From assembly GCA_026702615.1 (NCBI GenBank), contig JAPPBY010000009.1:62001-126000 (forward strand): a stretch of DNA of 64,000 nt, in the 5' to 3' direction. Position numbers and translations under genes: made by a program. Of the stretch, positions 35,096 to 44,194 are shown piece by piece (position 1 is the first letter of the stretch; the number at the start of each line of letters is the position of its first letter). The stretch comes from Chloroflexota bacterium. GTDB lineage: Bacteria; Chloroflexota; Dehalococcoidia; Tepidiformales; Tepidiformaceae. The notes under the pieces are model-generated. The model worked only from the letters and a program-made list of their open reading frames with translations. It made no database searches and was not told the DNA's origin.

Positions 35096-36385
35096 ATGAG
35101 CGACACGACGGACACAGCGGGAAAGACGCCGGACGACTTCAACTTCCTCGACCCGGAGGTGCAGGACTGCCCCTACGACGCGTATCAGGCCCTGCGCGAC
35201 CAGGCGCCGGTCTACCAGGACCCACACACGGGCCAGTACGTGATCAGCCGCTTCGATGACCTGCGCGAGGTGCTGCTCGATACGGAGAACTTCGGGAACG
35301 GGGGCAACCGCGCCGCCCAGGCCGAGGCGAGGCCCCAGCTGACCGAACGGCAGATGCGGATGCTCGCAGTGTATGAGGAGAACAACGGGTGGCTCCCGGA
35401 GCCGACGCTGGCGGCTCGCGACGACCCGAACCATCGCCAGATGCGGAACATGTTCGACAAGGCGTTCCGGCCCGGGAAGATCAAGCAGCTCGACCCGTTC
35501 GTCGAGAGCGTCGCGAACCGGCTCTTCGACGCGTTCATCGAGGACGGCCACTGCGACTGGGTGCACCAATTCGCGGTACCGCTGCCGCTCATCGTGATCG
35601 GGCACCAGATGGGCGTGAAGGAGGAGGACATCTGGCTCATCAAGCGCGCGACCGATGCCTGGGTGCGCCGCTTCGGCCAGATGGTGAGCGAGGAGGAAGA
35701 GCGCGAGGCGCTCGAGCTGGAGATCGAAGCGCAGCACTATTTCAAGAAGGTGTTCGACCGGCTGCGGGAGGAGCCCGACGACACGCTCCTTTCGGACCTC
35801 GTGAACTCGGAGATCCCGGAGTGGGGGCGGACGCTCACGGACGGCGAGCTGCAGTCGGAGATGATGTCGGACACCTTCGTGGGCGGCTCCGAGACGAGCA
35901 CGAACGCGATCGGCGAGGGCGTCAAGATCCTCATCGAGCAACCCGAGATCTGGGAGCAGCTCAAGTCGGACCCGGACACGTACCTGCGCACGTTCGTGGA
36001 GGAGGTGCTGCGGCTGGAGTCACCGGTGCAGATGCTGGGGCGGGTCGCGCTGAATGACGTCGAGATGCACGGCGTCACGATTCCGGCGGGCGCCTCGATC
36101 GGGACGCGCTACGCCGCCGCCAACCGCGACGAGCGGCGCTTCGAGTGTCCGGCGGACGTGGACCTGGAGCGCAATAACCCGATGGCGCACCTCACCTTCG
36201 GCGCGGGGATCCACTACTGCCTTGGCGCACCGCTCGCCCGTCGCGAGCTGTACTACAGCTTCAAGACGCTCGTGGAGCGGGTCGACGAGATGTGGTTCGC
36301 GCCGGGGAAGAACGACTTCAAGCACCACCCACACATGTTCCTGAGGGCGCTCAAGGAACTCCACATCGAGTTCAAGGCGAAGTAG
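35096..36385 (+). CDS. cytochrome P450
   Basis: 429 aa, ATG 35096 behind AAGGAGA. I-helix FVGGSETSTN, ExxR in EEVLRLESP, heme loop FGAGIHYCLGAPLARRE with the Cys ligand; all key positions are intact. The I-helix acid-alcohol pair is ET as usual. A LivK-like lipoprotein gene starts 9 nt later, so the two are likely co-transcribed, which is an unusual pairing. No ferredoxin is nearby. Confidence 0.95.
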   Translation: MSDTTDTAGKTPDDFNFLDPEVQDCPYDAYQALRDQAPVYQDPHTGQYVISRFDDLREVLLDTENFGNGGNRAAQAEARPQLTERQMRMLAVYEENNGWLPEPTLAARDDPNHRQMRNMFDKAFRPGKIKQLDPFVESVANRLFDAFIEDGHCDWVHQFAVPLPLIVIGHQMGVKEEDIWLIKRATDAWVRRFGQMVSEEEEREALELEIEAQHYFKKVFDRLREEPDDTLLSDLVNSEIPEWGRTLTDGELQSEMMSDTFVGGSETSTNAIGEGVKILIEQPEIWEQLKSDPDTYLRTFVEEVLRLESPVQMLGRVALNDVEMHGVTIPAGASIGTRYAAANRDERRFECPADVDLERNNPMAHLTFGAGIHYCLGAPLARRELYYSFKTLVERVDEMWFAPGKNDFKHHPHMFLRALKELHIEFKAK

Positions 36386-36394
36386 GAAGCGGCC

Positions 36395-37624
36395 ATGGAC
36401 CTGAAACGAAGAAGTTGGGCCCTCTGGCTGGCTGTGATCGCCGCCCTCGCCCTGATCGGCGGGACGGTCGCGGCCTGCGGCGATGAAGAGCAGACGCCCC
36501 TCAAGATCGGCGTGCTGCTGGTCAACAGTGAGACACAAACGGACACGGCCCTCGACCGGCTGCGCGCCTTCAAGCTCGCCATCAAGCACGTGAACGAGGC
36601 CGGCGGCGTCTTCGGCCAGCCGGTGGAAGTCGTGGAAGGCGACACCCTCAACCCCCAGGAGGAAGCGCGTCGCCTGATCGAGGAAGAGGGCGTCCACGCC
36701 ATCGTCGGGCCCAATTCCAGCGCGGATTCGCTCCTGGTGATCGAGGTCGCGGCGCCGGCGGGGGTGCTGGTGATCAGCCCCTCGGCCTCTTCTCCGCTCC
36801 TCACCGCCAACGAGGACGGCGACCTCTTCTTCCGCACGGTCCTCTCCGACGTCGCCCAGGGGCCCGCGCTGGCGCAGCTCACGCGCGAGCGGGGCTTCGA
36901 CAACGTGGGCGTGATCTACCGCGACGACGCATGGGGCCAGGGTCTGGCGGCGGCTTTCAAGGAAGCGTGGACCGGCGGCATCGTGGCGGTGAGCTCCCCG
37001 GCCGATCTGCAGGAGAGCTACCTCGACCTCATCGAGGAGAGCGCGCGCGAGGGAGCCCAGGCGCTCGTCCTGCTCACCTTCTGGCCCGAGGGCGAGGTCA
37101 TCCTCAGGGAGGCGCTCGATAGCGGCCTCTACGAACAATTTCTCTTTGGCGACGCGCTGCGGGTGGCCGATGTCGCCGAGGCCGTCGGTGGGGGAAGGCT
37201 GGCCGGCATGTACGGCACCGTCAGCAGCCCCTCTCATGAGAATCCGTCCACCGCGATCTGGGAAGAGGCCTTCCGTGACGAGTACGGGAGGGACACAGAG
37301 GCCACCTACGTCAGGGAAACCTACGACGCCACCATTGCGATCGCCCTCGCGGCGGAGGAAGCGGGCGAGGCCGAGGGAACGGCTATCCGCGACGCGCTGC
37401 GCGGGATCGGCGCCGCACCTGGCGAGCACGTCCGCCCCGGGGTGGAAGGCATCGCCCGCGCCCTGAGCCTCATCCGGGAGGGAGACGAAGTGGACTACGC
37501 GGGAGCCTCCGTCTCGATGGACTGGGACGAATTCGGCGATCTCCGGCGAGGCTACATCGGCACCTGGCGGTTCACGGCGGACGGCGCGATCGAAGACGTA
37601 GACGTCATCGCCTACGAGCGCTGA
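36395..37624 (+). CDS. branched-chain amino acid-type (LivK) substrate-binding lipoprotein
   Basis: 409 aa periplasmic-binding protein of the type I Leu/Ile/Val-binding family. Signal peptide with lipobox VAAC (Cys28), then LKIGVLLVNSETQTDTALDR and AIVGPNSSADSLLVIEVAAP, the ligand-contact Ser region. No LivHMGF permease or ATPase genes are adjacent, so it may work with a distant transporter or as a sensor input. It lies between a P450 and an LLM gene on one strand with short gaps. Confidence 0.88.
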   Translation: MDLKRRSWALWLAVIAALALIGGTVAACGDEEQTPLKIGVLLVNSETQTDTALDRLRAFKLAIKHVNEAGGVFGQPVEVVEGDTLNPQEEARRLIEEEGVHAIVGPNSSADSLLVIEVAAPAGVLVISPSASSPLLTANEDGDLFFRTVLSDVAQGPALAQLTRERGFDNVGVIYRDDAWGQGLAAAFKEAWTGGIVAVSSPADLQESYLDLIEESAREGAQALVLLTFWPEGEVILREALDSGLYEQFLFGDALRVADVAEAVGGGRLAGMYGTVSSPSHENPSTAIWEEAFRDEYGRDTEATYVRETYDATIAIALAAEEAGEAEGTAIRDALRGIGAAPGEHVRPGVEGIARALSLIREGDEVDYAGASVSMDWDEFGDLRRGYIGTWRFTADGAIEDVDVIAYER

Positions 37625-37639
37625 GGGAGGAGTCGGACC

Positions 37640-38551
37640 ATGCGGATCGGGATATCGATGACGACGGCGCTGCGGGCGCCGGACGCGCGCACGGGCGGGC
37701 GGTGGCTCGTCGACCGGGCGGCGGCGGCGCGGGAGGCGGGGCTCGACAGCCTTTTCGTGGGCGACCACCACAGCACCGCCCCGATGACCTACTACCAGAA
37801 CGTCCCGGTGCTGGGACGGGTGCTGGCGGAGTGGAACGACCGGCCGGCGGGGGCGCTCTTCCTGCTGCCACTCTGGCACCCGGTGCTGCTGGCGGAGCAG
37901 ATCGGGACGCTGGCGGCCCTGCACGAGGGGCCGTTCGTGATGCAGTGCGCCATCGGACCGGACGACAACCAGTTCCCGGCCTTCGGCGTGAACGTGAAGC
38001 ACCGGCCCTCGCGCTTCGAGGAGGCGCTGGACATCATGCGGCGGCTGTGGGCGGGCGAGACGGTGAGCTCTGAGGGGCGCTGGCATATCCAGGACGCGCG
38101 CATCAGCCCCGTACCGCCGGATGGGGTGGAGGTGTGGATCGGGGCGGTCGCGAGGCGCGCCATCGACCGGGCGGCGCGCCTCGGCGACGGCTGGCTGGCC
38201 TCGCCCGGGCTGACGGCGAAACAGGCAGCGGCGCAGTCGGCGGAGTACCACGAACGGCGACAGATCCACGGCCACCAGGAAACGGGTCCGGTCGCCATCA
38301 GGCGCGACATCTACGTCGGCGAGAGCGACGAGGAAGCGCAGGAGACGGCGCGTGCGGTCGTCGAGTCGGGCTACCGCGGTTTCGACAGCGAGGCGCTGGC
38401 GATCGGCAGTCCTGAGACGGTCGCGGGGCAGTTCCGGGCGCTGGAGGAGTCGGGATACACCGATGTCATCGTGCGCAACCTGATGCCGGCGCAGGAGCAC
38501 GCGATCGCGTCGATCGGGCGGCTGGCGGAGGTGCGGGCGAGCCTGGCGTAG
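37640..38551 (+). CDS. LLM-class flavin/F420-dependent oxidoreductase
   Basis: 303 aa, ATG 37640 with GGGAGGAG upstream. Starts RIGISMTTALRAPDARTGGR; further blocks are AREAGLDSLFVGDHHST, RFEEALDIMRRLWAGE and VEVWIGAVARRAIDRAARLG. The DHH motif near residue 47 is typical. Shorter than the other LLM proteins here. It is 15 nt behind the binding lipoprotein and 93 nt before the VOC gene. Confidence 0.9.
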   Translation: MRIGISMTTALRAPDARTGGRWLVDRAAAAREAGLDSLFVGDHHSTAPMTYYQNVPVLGRVLAEWNDRPAGALFLLPLWHPVLLAEQIGTLAALHEGPFVMQCAIGPDDNQFPAFGVNVKHRPSRFEEALDIMRRLWAGETVSSEGRWHIQDARISPVPPDGVEVWIGAVARRAIDRAARLGDGWLASPGLTAKQAAAQSAEYHERRQIHGHQETGPVAIRRDIYVGESDEEAQETARAVVESGYRGFDSEALAIGSPETVAGQFRALEESGYTDVIVRNLMPAQEHAIASIGRLAEVRASLA

Positions 38552-38644
38552 CTCCTCACAGGAGCCCTCCAGCCCCAACGCTGGCCCGCGGAGGCGGGAT
38601 CGCGTAGCGTGCGCGGGCACTCTGAACGCACGGAAGAGAGACCG

Positions 38645-39217
38645 ATGACCATCCACACCGGCAAGCCTGTCATGCACCACCTCGGGTTCGTCGTGAAAGA
38701 CGCCGACGAGATGGCGAACACGTACACGAACCTGCTGGGCGCCGAGTTCCGCCTGATGCCCCCCTACATGGTCCACTCGATGTCGGGCGAAGAGGCCGAG
38801 CTGCGCGTCTACTACGGCGCGATTGCCGGGAGCATCGCCGAGATCATCCAGCCGGTGCGGGGCGACACGCCTCACCAGCAGTGGCTCGACGAGCGAGGCG
38901 AGGGCGTCCAGCACCTCGGCCTGTACGTGGACGACGTGGTGTCGGCGACGAAGGAGCTGCTCGAGAAGGGCGGCGAGATTCGCTGGGTCTATCCCAACGC
39001 GGGCGTGGTCCAGCTGAATTTCGACAGCTCGCTCGACGAGATCATGGGCGAGACGCTGCCAGGCAGCCTGACGTACCTGCACGCAGCGGGCGGCGGGCCG
39101 ATCCTCGAGCTGCTGGGGCCCCCGATTCACCAGGGCGTGGTAGGCGGGGCCGTCGCCGGTCTCAACGACTACTGGGAGACGACCTTCCCGCCGGTGGAGC
39201 CTCTCCAGCAGGGATAG
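38645..39217 (+). CDS. VOC-fold (glyoxalase/dioxygenase superfamily) protein
   Basis: 190 aa, ATG 38645 after GGAAGAGAG. Two beta-alpha-beta-beta-beta halves start at HHLGFVVKDADEMANTYTN and HLGLYVDDVVSATKELLEKG, which provide the metal His positions. Resembles methylmalonyl-CoA epimerase or glyoxalase I-like proteins, but the function is not fixed. A TAGCGT box about 40 nt upstream could be a promoter. Confidence 0.85.
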   Translation: MTIHTGKPVMHHLGFVVKDADEMANTYTNLLGAEFRLMPPYMVHSMSGEEAELRVYYGAIAGSIAEIIQPVRGDTPHQQWLDERGEGVQHLGLYVDDVVSATKELLEKGGEIRWVYPNAGVVQLNFDSSLDEIMGETLPGSLTYLHAAGGGPILELLGPPIHQGVVGGAVAGLNDYWETTFPPVEPLQQG

Positions 39218-39232
39218 CTCCCGGCCAGACGA

Positions 39233-39517
39233 CTACTCCTCCGCCTCGCGCGGCTGGAATGTGTCCTGCGTGAGCGAAGCGACCTCGGCTTCGACGATGT
39301 GGGCGTGTTCGCGGAAGGCCGTTGCGGCATCGGTAAGGGCTGCGTTGTAGAGGTCGGGACCGGCGAGGTCGAGCACGAAGTCGAGAAGGAACCCGGCGGC
39401 GAGCTCGCCCACGTCCTCGTCGCGCTCCTCAAGCAGCCAGGCCTGGAGCTCGCGCACCATGGCGCGGCGACGGCGGGCGTCGATGCGCTCCGACAGTCCG
39501 CGGCCCTTGTCCGCCAT
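39233..39517 (-). CDS. DUF2164 family protein
   Basis: 94 aa, ATG 39517 preceded by GAGGGGG. The DUF2164 core is visible as ERDEDVGELAAGFLLDFVLD followed by AGPDLYNAALTDA. The family is small, mostly helical and of unknown function. A TACCCT box lies upstream on the minus strand, close to the divergent nfeD promoter. Confidence 0.78.
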   Translation of the reverse strand: MADKGRGLSERIDARRRRAMVRELQAWLLEERDEDVGELAAGFLLDFVLDLAGPDLYNAALTDAATAFREHAHIVEAEVASLTQDTFQPREAEE

Positions 39518-39573
39518 GGGGACCCCCTCGCGCTAGGGTAACGGCCTTCCCACCAAGCGCCGAACCCGCTGGC

Positions 39574-39587
39574 TATACTCGATGGAG
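39574..39587 (+). promoter_or_regulatory. -10 box fixing the nfeD start
   Basis: TATACT (39574-39579) followed by 8 nt and ATG 39588. An ATG at 39582 would lie upstream of the expected transcription start, so 39588 is preferred and the message is probably leaderless. Confidence 0.55.
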
Positions 39588-40907
39588 ATGCGTTCCCTCA
39601 AGACGGTTCGGCGTGCCTTCCTGCTCATCCTGATCGCAGTCGGGATCGGGGTGGCGTGCGGCAGTGACGACGTCGAGCCGGGCGCCATCCACCTGCTGGA
39701 GATCGATGGCGGCATCGGCCCGATCACCGAGCGCTACATCGACCGCGGCATCAACAAGGCCGAGGACGAGGGCGCCAGGCTCATCGTGATCCAGCTGGAC
39801 ACGCCGGGCGGGTTCAGCTCGTCGATGCGCGAGATCGTGCAGCGCATCGAGGCATCGAACGTGCCGGTCGTCGTGTACGTGTCGCCCTACGGGGCGCGGG
39901 CGGCGAGCGCCGGGACGTTCATCACGATGTCGGCGCACGTGGCCGTGATGGCGCCGAACACGTCGATCGGCGCGGCCTCGGCGATCAACGCGGACGGCAG
40001 CGACATCGATGGCACGCTCGGCAAGAAGATCGAGAACGACGCCGTCGCGTTTATCCGCGGCATCGCGGAGCTGCGCGGACGCAATGCCGACTGGGCCGAA
40101 GAAGCGGTCCGCGAGGCGGTCGCGGCCACCCAGACCGAGGCGGTCGAGCTGAACGTGGTCGACTTCGTGGCGAGTGACGTGGACGAGATCCTGGAGCGCA
40201 TCGAAGGCACGACTATCGAGCTGAAGCCGGGGCTGCTGGTGACGCTCAATGGCCTTCCCGAGGCGGAGCGGGTAAACACGAGCATGACCGTCTGGGAGCG
40301 GATGCTGGAGCACCTCGCCAACCCGACGCTCGCGACCATCCTGATCTCGCTGGGGATGATCGGCCTCTTCATCGAGCTCACGAATCCGGGCGTCATCTTC
40401 CCGGGCGTGGCGGGCGTGCTCGCGATCGCGATCGGCTTCCTCGCCCTGGGCGTGCTGCCGGTCGACACCATCGGGCTCGTCCTGATCGGAATCGCGCTCC
40501 TCTTCTTCGCGCTGGAGCTGTTCGTACCGTCCGGGGGGATCCTCGCCGGGGGCGGACTGGTGGCGCTCGTGCTGGGGGCGATCATCGCCTTCCGGGACAC
40601 GCCCACGGAGTTTCAGCCGAACCGCATCGTCGTCGGCATCCTGGGGTTCCTGCTCGTGGTCGTGTTCGTCTCGATGGCGATTGGGCTGGCGCGGATGCGG
40701 AAGATGCGTTCGGAAACCGGAGCGGAGGCGCTTGTCGGTAGAATGGCGGTGGCTCGTACACCGCTTACGCCTGACGGCACGGTCTTCATCCAGGGCGAGC
40801 GCTGGCACGCGGAGCTGGAAGACGGCTCCGCCGCCGAGGGTGAAGAGGTGCGCGTGGTGAGCGCCGATGGCCTTAGGCTGAGGGTACGGAAGGAGAACCA
40901 TCCATGA
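39588..40907 (+). CDS. NfeD family membrane serine protease (ClpP-class)
   Basis: 439 aa long-form NfeD. After a signal segment with a possible lipobox GVAC (Cys24), a ClpP-like domain carries the catalytic Ser in [11 protein letters not shown] and the Lys in [15 protein letters not shown], matching the Ser-Lys dyad known for archaeal 1510-N proteases. About four membrane helices follow, then a C-terminal OB-fold domain ([16 protein letters not shown]). It overlaps the slipin gene by 4 nt (ATGA), the classic nfeD-stomatin pairing in which the protease cleaves the slipin tail. Confidence 0.92.
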   Translation: MRSLKTVRRAFLLILIAVGIGVACGSDDVEPGAIHLLEIDGGIGPITERYIDRGINKAEDEGARLIVIQLDTPGGFSSSMREIVQRIEASNVPVVVYVSPYGARAASAGTFITMSAHVAVMAPNTSIGAASAINADGSDIDGTLGKKIENDAVAFIRGIAELRGRNADWAEEAVREAVAATQTEAVELNVVDFVASDVDEILERIEGTTIELKPGLLVTLNGLPEAERVNTSMTVWERMLEHLANPTLATILISLGMIGLFIELTNPGVIFPGVAGVLAIAIGFLALGVLPVDTIGLVLIGIALLFFALELFVPSGGILAGGGLVALVLGAIIAFRDTPTEFQPNRIVVGILGFLLVVVFVSMAIGLARMRKMRSETGAEALVGRMAVARTPLTPDGTVFIQGERWHAELEDGSAAEGEEVRVVSADGLRLRVRKENHP

Positions 40908-41731
40908 CCCAGGAATTGCCACAACCGGAACAGATCGACCAGGAGCCCCCGAGCAGCCTGCTTGCGACCATCATTCGCGTCTTCCTGCTGGGCCTGAGCG
41001 CGATCCTGCTGGTTCCACTGCTCCCCTTCCAGGTACGGGTGGTGGCGGAGTACGAGCGGGGTGTGATCTTCCGCCTCGGACGCCTGCAGGGAGCGAAGGG
41101 GCCGGGCCTCTTCGTGCTGCTGCCGTTTATCGACCGGATGGTGAAGGTCGATCTGCGCACCATCACGCTGGACGTGCCCTCGCAGGACGCGATCACGCGA
41201 GACAACGTGACCGTGCGGGTAAACGCGGTCGTCTACTTCCGGGTGGTCGAGCCGACCATGGCGGTCGTGCGCATCCTCGACTTCGTGCGCGCTACCTCGC
41301 AGATCTCGCAAACAACCCTCCGCTCCGTCATGGGGCAGACGGACCTCGACGGGCTGCTCTCCCAGCGCGAGGAGGTCAACCAGGAGCTGCAGGCGATCAT
41401 CGACGAGGAAACGGAGCCGTGGGGCATCAAGGTCAGCGCGGTCGAGGTGAAGGACGTGGAGCTGCCGGAGCAGATGCGGCGCGCGATGGCGGCGCAGGCC
41501 GAGGCGGAGCGCGACCGGCGCGCGAAGATCATCGCCGCCGACGGCGAGTTCCAGGCCAGCGAGCGGCTGCGTGAAGCAGCAGACGTCATGGCGGAGCAGC
41601 CGATCACGCTGCAGCTGCGCTACCTGCAGACGCTCGGCGAGATCTCCGTTGAGAACAACTCGACGATCGTGTTCCCGTTGCCGATGGACCTCATCCGCAT
41701 GTTCATCGAGGACGACGACGACGACGAGTAG
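40904..41731 (+). CDS. slipin/stomatin-like SPFH-domain protein
   Basis: 275 aa membrane-anchored SPFH protein. One hydrophobic helix (residues 20-45) precedes [19 protein letters not shown], then [19 protein letters not shown] and a coiled-coil region rich in A/E/R. It ends in a very acidic EDDDDDE tail. Slipins form membrane rings and are substrates of NfeD proteases. Translation is coupled to nfeD. Its stop lies 9 nt from the convergent birA gene. Confidence 0.93.
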   Translation: MTQELPQPEQIDQEPPSSLLATIIRVFLLGLSAILLVPLLPFQVRVVAEYERGVIFRLGRLQGAKGPGLFVLLPFIDRMVKVDLRTITLDVPSQDAITRDNVTVRVNAVVYFRVVEPTMAVVRILDFVRATSQISQTTLRSVMGQTDLDGLLSQREEVNQELQAIIDEETEPWGIKVSAVEVKDVELPEQMRRAMAAQAEAERDRRAKIIAADGEFQASERLREAADVMAEQPITLQLRYLQTLGEISVENNSTIVFPLPMDLIRMFIEDDDDDE

Positions 41732-41740
41732 CGAGCGGCG

Positions 41741-42520
41741 TCACGCTCCGGGACGAACGGAGACATCGGCGGCGAGCACTGTGAGGCGCTCGCCGCCTTC
41801 GCGTTCAACGACAAGGGCTCCATCGGGCGCAATCTCCAGCGCGCGCGCCTCGTAGGCGCCCTCGGGCTCCTCGACGGTAATCAAGCGGCCGAGCACGAGG
41901 CTGACGGCGCGATACGCATCGACGAGCTCGGCCTCTGGAGCGTCCATGGCGCCCTCGAGCTGGTCGCAGATGCGGGCAAGAAGCGACTCGCGGCCGACTT
42001 CGCGGCCAAGCTCGCGGGCGAGGCTGGTGGCGGTATCGCGCAGGGCGTCGGCGGCGGTGGGGTCGGCGTTCACGTTGATGCCGATGCCCGCGTAGGCGGT
42101 AAGGCCGCCGGGGCCAGTCTCGCCGTCGATGAGCATGCCGCACAGCTTGCGCTCGCCGACCCAGATGTCGTTGGGCCACTTGATGCGGGCATCGACGCCC
42201 TCATGGGCGCAGGCCTGGCAGACGGCAAGGGGGACGGCGAGAGGGAGGCGGCCGTATGCGTCCCGGGAGGGGCGCAGGATGAGCGTGAAGTAGAGGCTTC
42301 CGCCGGGGGGGCTGAAGAAGCCTCGCCCCCGGCGCCCACGGCCCGCGGTCTGCGCCTCAGCGAGGATGAGGGTCCCGTGGGGGGCGCCGTCCGCGGCAGC
42401 GGTACGGGCGAGGTCCATGGTCGAGGGGGTTTCGAGGACGTAGCGGAAGTCGCGGCCAAGGGCGGTGGTCTGGAGCGCGCCGGCAAAGCGATCGGTGTCG
42501 AAAGCGGGGGAATCGGGCAT
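41741..42520 (-). CDS. birA: biotin--[acetyl-CoA-carboxylase] ligase
   Basis: 259 aa from ATG 42520. The catalytic domain is clear: STMDLARTAA, the biotinyl-AMP loop QTAGRGRRGRGF, KWPNDIWVGERKLCGMLI and GIGINVN. There is no N-terminal helix-turn-helix, so this is a monofunctional ligase and not a repressor. Attaches biotin to carboxyl-carrier proteins in the cytosol. An upstream in-frame GTG (42568) lies inside a terminator stem, so ATG 42520 is preferred although no ribosome site is obvious. Confidence 0.9.
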   Translation of the reverse strand: MPDSPAFDTDRFAGALQTTALGRDFRYVLETPSTMDLARTAAADGAPHGTLILAEAQTAGRGRRGRGFFSPPGGSLYFTLILRPSRDAYGRLPLAVPLAVCQACAHEGVDARIKWPNDIWVGERKLCGMLIDGETGPGGLTAYAGIGINVNADPTAADALRDTATSLARELGREVGRESLLARICDQLEGAMDAPEAELVDAYRAVSLVLGRLITVEEPEGAYEARALEIAPDGALVVEREGGERLTVLAADVSVRPGA

Positions 42521-42542
42521 GGCTGGCGGGAATCCGGGAATG

Positions 42543-42580
42543 AAAAAGGGGCCTGGCGGCAATCGCACCGCTCAGGCCCC
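42543..42580 (-). terminator. intrinsic terminator upstream of birA
   Basis: On the minus strand GGGGCCT (42580-42574) pairs with AGGCCCC (42554-42548), the stem continues imperfectly, and TTTTT follows (42547-42543). It would end transcripts from the tiny ORF upstream, just before birA. Confidence 0.7.
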
Positions 42581-42601
42581 GTTCGTAGCTCAACGCATGT
42601 T

Positions 42602-42658
42602 CTAGGAGGAGGTCACCTCCTGCGCTAGATGGGGTTGGCTACTACTGTGGTCGTCCAT
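42602..42658 (-). CDS. candidate 18-aa peptide gene with full-length Shine-Dalgarno
   Basis: Encodes MDDHSSSQPHLAQEVTSS. AAGGAGGTGAT (42673-42663), an 11-nt perfect match to the 16S rRNA tail, lies 8 nt (from GGAGG) before ATG 42658; an in-frame ATG at 42664 is too close. A TATCGT box lies further upstream, and an intrinsic terminator follows. The end of the ORF has AGGAGGT-G-ACCTCCT, a near-perfect palindrome that could fold back on the ribosome site. It may be a leader peptide controlling birA or a stand-alone peptide. No family is recognised. Confidence 0.45.
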   Translation of the reverse strand: MDDHSSSQPHLAQEVTSS

Positions 42659-42832
42659 GCGCATCACCTCCTTCCTTGCAGCTAACGATAAACGTCCGCC
42701 CGCCCGGTGGCTAGAGGTGAAGGTTTGGAAGGCTCGCGCTTCCGCGTGTGGGGGAGCACCGGTATTCTGAGCGGGCGCGCGGCGCCTGGCGCTCTGCGTC
42801 AAATCTATGCGTCGCGCAGAAAGGGGCGGACC

Positions 42833-43684
42833 TTGGTCACGCCCGTCACGATGAAACAGCTCCTCGAAGCCGGTGTGCACTTCGGCCACCAGACACGTCG
42901 CTGGAACCCGAAGATGCAGCACTTCATCTTCACGGAGCGCAACGGCATCCACATCATCGACCTGCAGCAGACGGTCACGCGGCTGGACGAAGCGATCGAC
43001 TTCGTGCGCGAGGTCGTCGCCAGCGGCAACGACGTGCTCATCATCGGCACGAAGAAGCAGGCCCGCGAGACGGTCGAGCAGGAGGCGCAGCGCGCCGGCC
43101 TGCCCTATGTAAACAACCGTTGGCTGGGCGGCACGCTCACCAACTTCCGGACGATCCAGGCGCGCATCCGCCACATGCGCGACCTCGAGGATCGCACCGA
43201 GCGCGGCGAGTTCGCGCGGCGCGCCAAGAAGGAGCAGCTCGATATCGCCAACGAGATCGAGCGGCTGAACCGCTACTTCGGCGGCATCAAGTACCTTGAC
43301 CGGCTTCCCGGAGCCGTCTTCGTCATCGACACGATGAAGGAGGCGATCGCGGTGGCCGAGTGCGATCGGCTGGGAGTCCCGATCGTGTCGCTGGTCGACA
43401 CGAACTGCGACCCGGACCCGATCGCCTACCCGATCCCGAGCAACGACGACGCCATTCGCGCGATCAAGCTCATCCTCGGCAAGATTGCCGACGGCGCGAT
43501 CGAGGGCCGCGCGGCCCGCGAAGCGGGAGTCGGCGCCGAAGCCTACAGCGAGGAGATGGCGCAGCTCGCGGCCGAGCAGGAAGCCGCGGCAGCCGAAGCC
43601 GAGACTGAAGCCGAAGCGCCAGCAGCAGAAGAACCGGTCGCCGCGGCGGCCGTACCGGCATCAGAGGAGCAGACCACTGGCTAG
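42833..43684 (+). CDS. rpsB: 30S ribosomal protein S2
   Basis: 284 aa. The core [20 protein letters not shown] starts just after TTG 42833, which has AAAGGGG upstream; the next ATG (42851) would remove conserved residues. Other blocks: [22 protein letters not shown] and [20 protein letters not shown]. The C-terminus has an Ala/Glu-rich tail. A TATTCT box at 42763-42768 is a likely -10. First gene of rpsB-tsf-pyrH-frr-uppS-cdsA. Its stop overlaps tsf if tsf starts at CTG 43677. Confidence 0.95.
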   Translation: MVTPVTMKQLLEAGVHFGHQTRRWNPKMQHFIFTERNGIHIIDLQQTVTRLDEAIDFVREVVASGNDVLIIGTKKQARETVEQEAQRAGLPYVNNRWLGGTLTNFRTIQARIRHMRDLEDRTERGEFARRAKKEQLDIANEIERLNRYFGGIKYLDRLPGAVFVIDTMKEAIAVAECDRLGVPIVSLVDTNCDPDPIAYPIPSNDDAIRAIKLILGKIADGAIEGRAAREAGVGAEAYSEEMAQLAAEQEAAAAEAETEAEAPAAEEPVAAAAVPASEEQTTG

Positions 43685-44183
43685 CATCTCAACAGCGATG
43701 GTGAAGGAGCTGCGCGACTCGAGCGGCTCCGGGGTAATGGACGCAAAGCGCGCCCTGGAAGAGGCCGACGGCGACATGACGCAGGCGGCCGCCATCCTGC
43801 GGGAGCGGGGACTGGCGGCGGCGGCGAAGCGCGCCGAGCGCGAGACCGGCCAGGGGGTCGTCGACACCTATATCCACGCGGGCGGCCGCATCGGTGCACT
43901 CGTGGAGGTGAACTGCGAGACGGACTTCGTGGCGAACACCGACGAATTCCGGTCGCTCGTGCACGAGATCGCGATGCAGGTCGCGGCGATGAATCCCGTC
44001 GTCGTCTCGGCGGACGACCGCGAGGCTGGACTTGAAGGCGACGACGACGAGGTCGCGCTGTTGAGCCAGCCGTGGGTGAAGGACGCATCGAAGACGATCT
44101 CGGACCTGGTCCAGGATTCGATGGCAAAGACGGGGGAGAACATCCGCGTGCGGCGTTTCGCACGCTTCGAACTCGGATCGTAA
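43677..44183 (+). CDS. tsf: elongation factor Ts (short form), apparent CTG start
   Basis: Nucleotide exchange factor for EF-Tu, 168 aa. The conserved N-terminus of EF-Ts (A-x-I-x-x-x-x-V-K-x-L-R) is present only if translation begins at CTG 43677, giving [26 protein letters not shown] ends 7 nt before this CTG. The first ATG, 43698, has no ribosome site and would cut off seven residues. The TDFVAN motif that contacts EF-Tu is intact. The protein is shorter than E. coli EF-Ts, with only one core subdomain. It overlaps rpsB by 8 nt. Confidence 0.9.
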   Translation: MASISTAMVKELRDSSGSGVMDAKRALEEADGDMTQAAAILRERGLAAAAKRAERETGQGVVDTYIHAGGRIGALVEVNCETDFVANTDEFRSLVHEIAMQVAAMNPVVVSADDREAGLEGDDDEVALLSQPWVKDASKTISDLVQDSMAKTGENIRVRRFARFELGS

Positions 44184-44194
44184 GAGGGGGAGCC

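Noticed and set aside
36020-39130. 1036-codon open frame on the minus strand
   Set aside because: It lies opposite four well-supported plus-strand genes (P450, LivK-like, LLM, VOC). Its translation is rich in R, H, V and D without domains, a common artefact of high-GC antisense frames.
42600-42700. The tiny ORF near birA as a mycofactocin or pqqA-type precursor
   Set aside because: It lacks the expected C-terminal motifs, and no radical-SAM maturase gene lies in the window.
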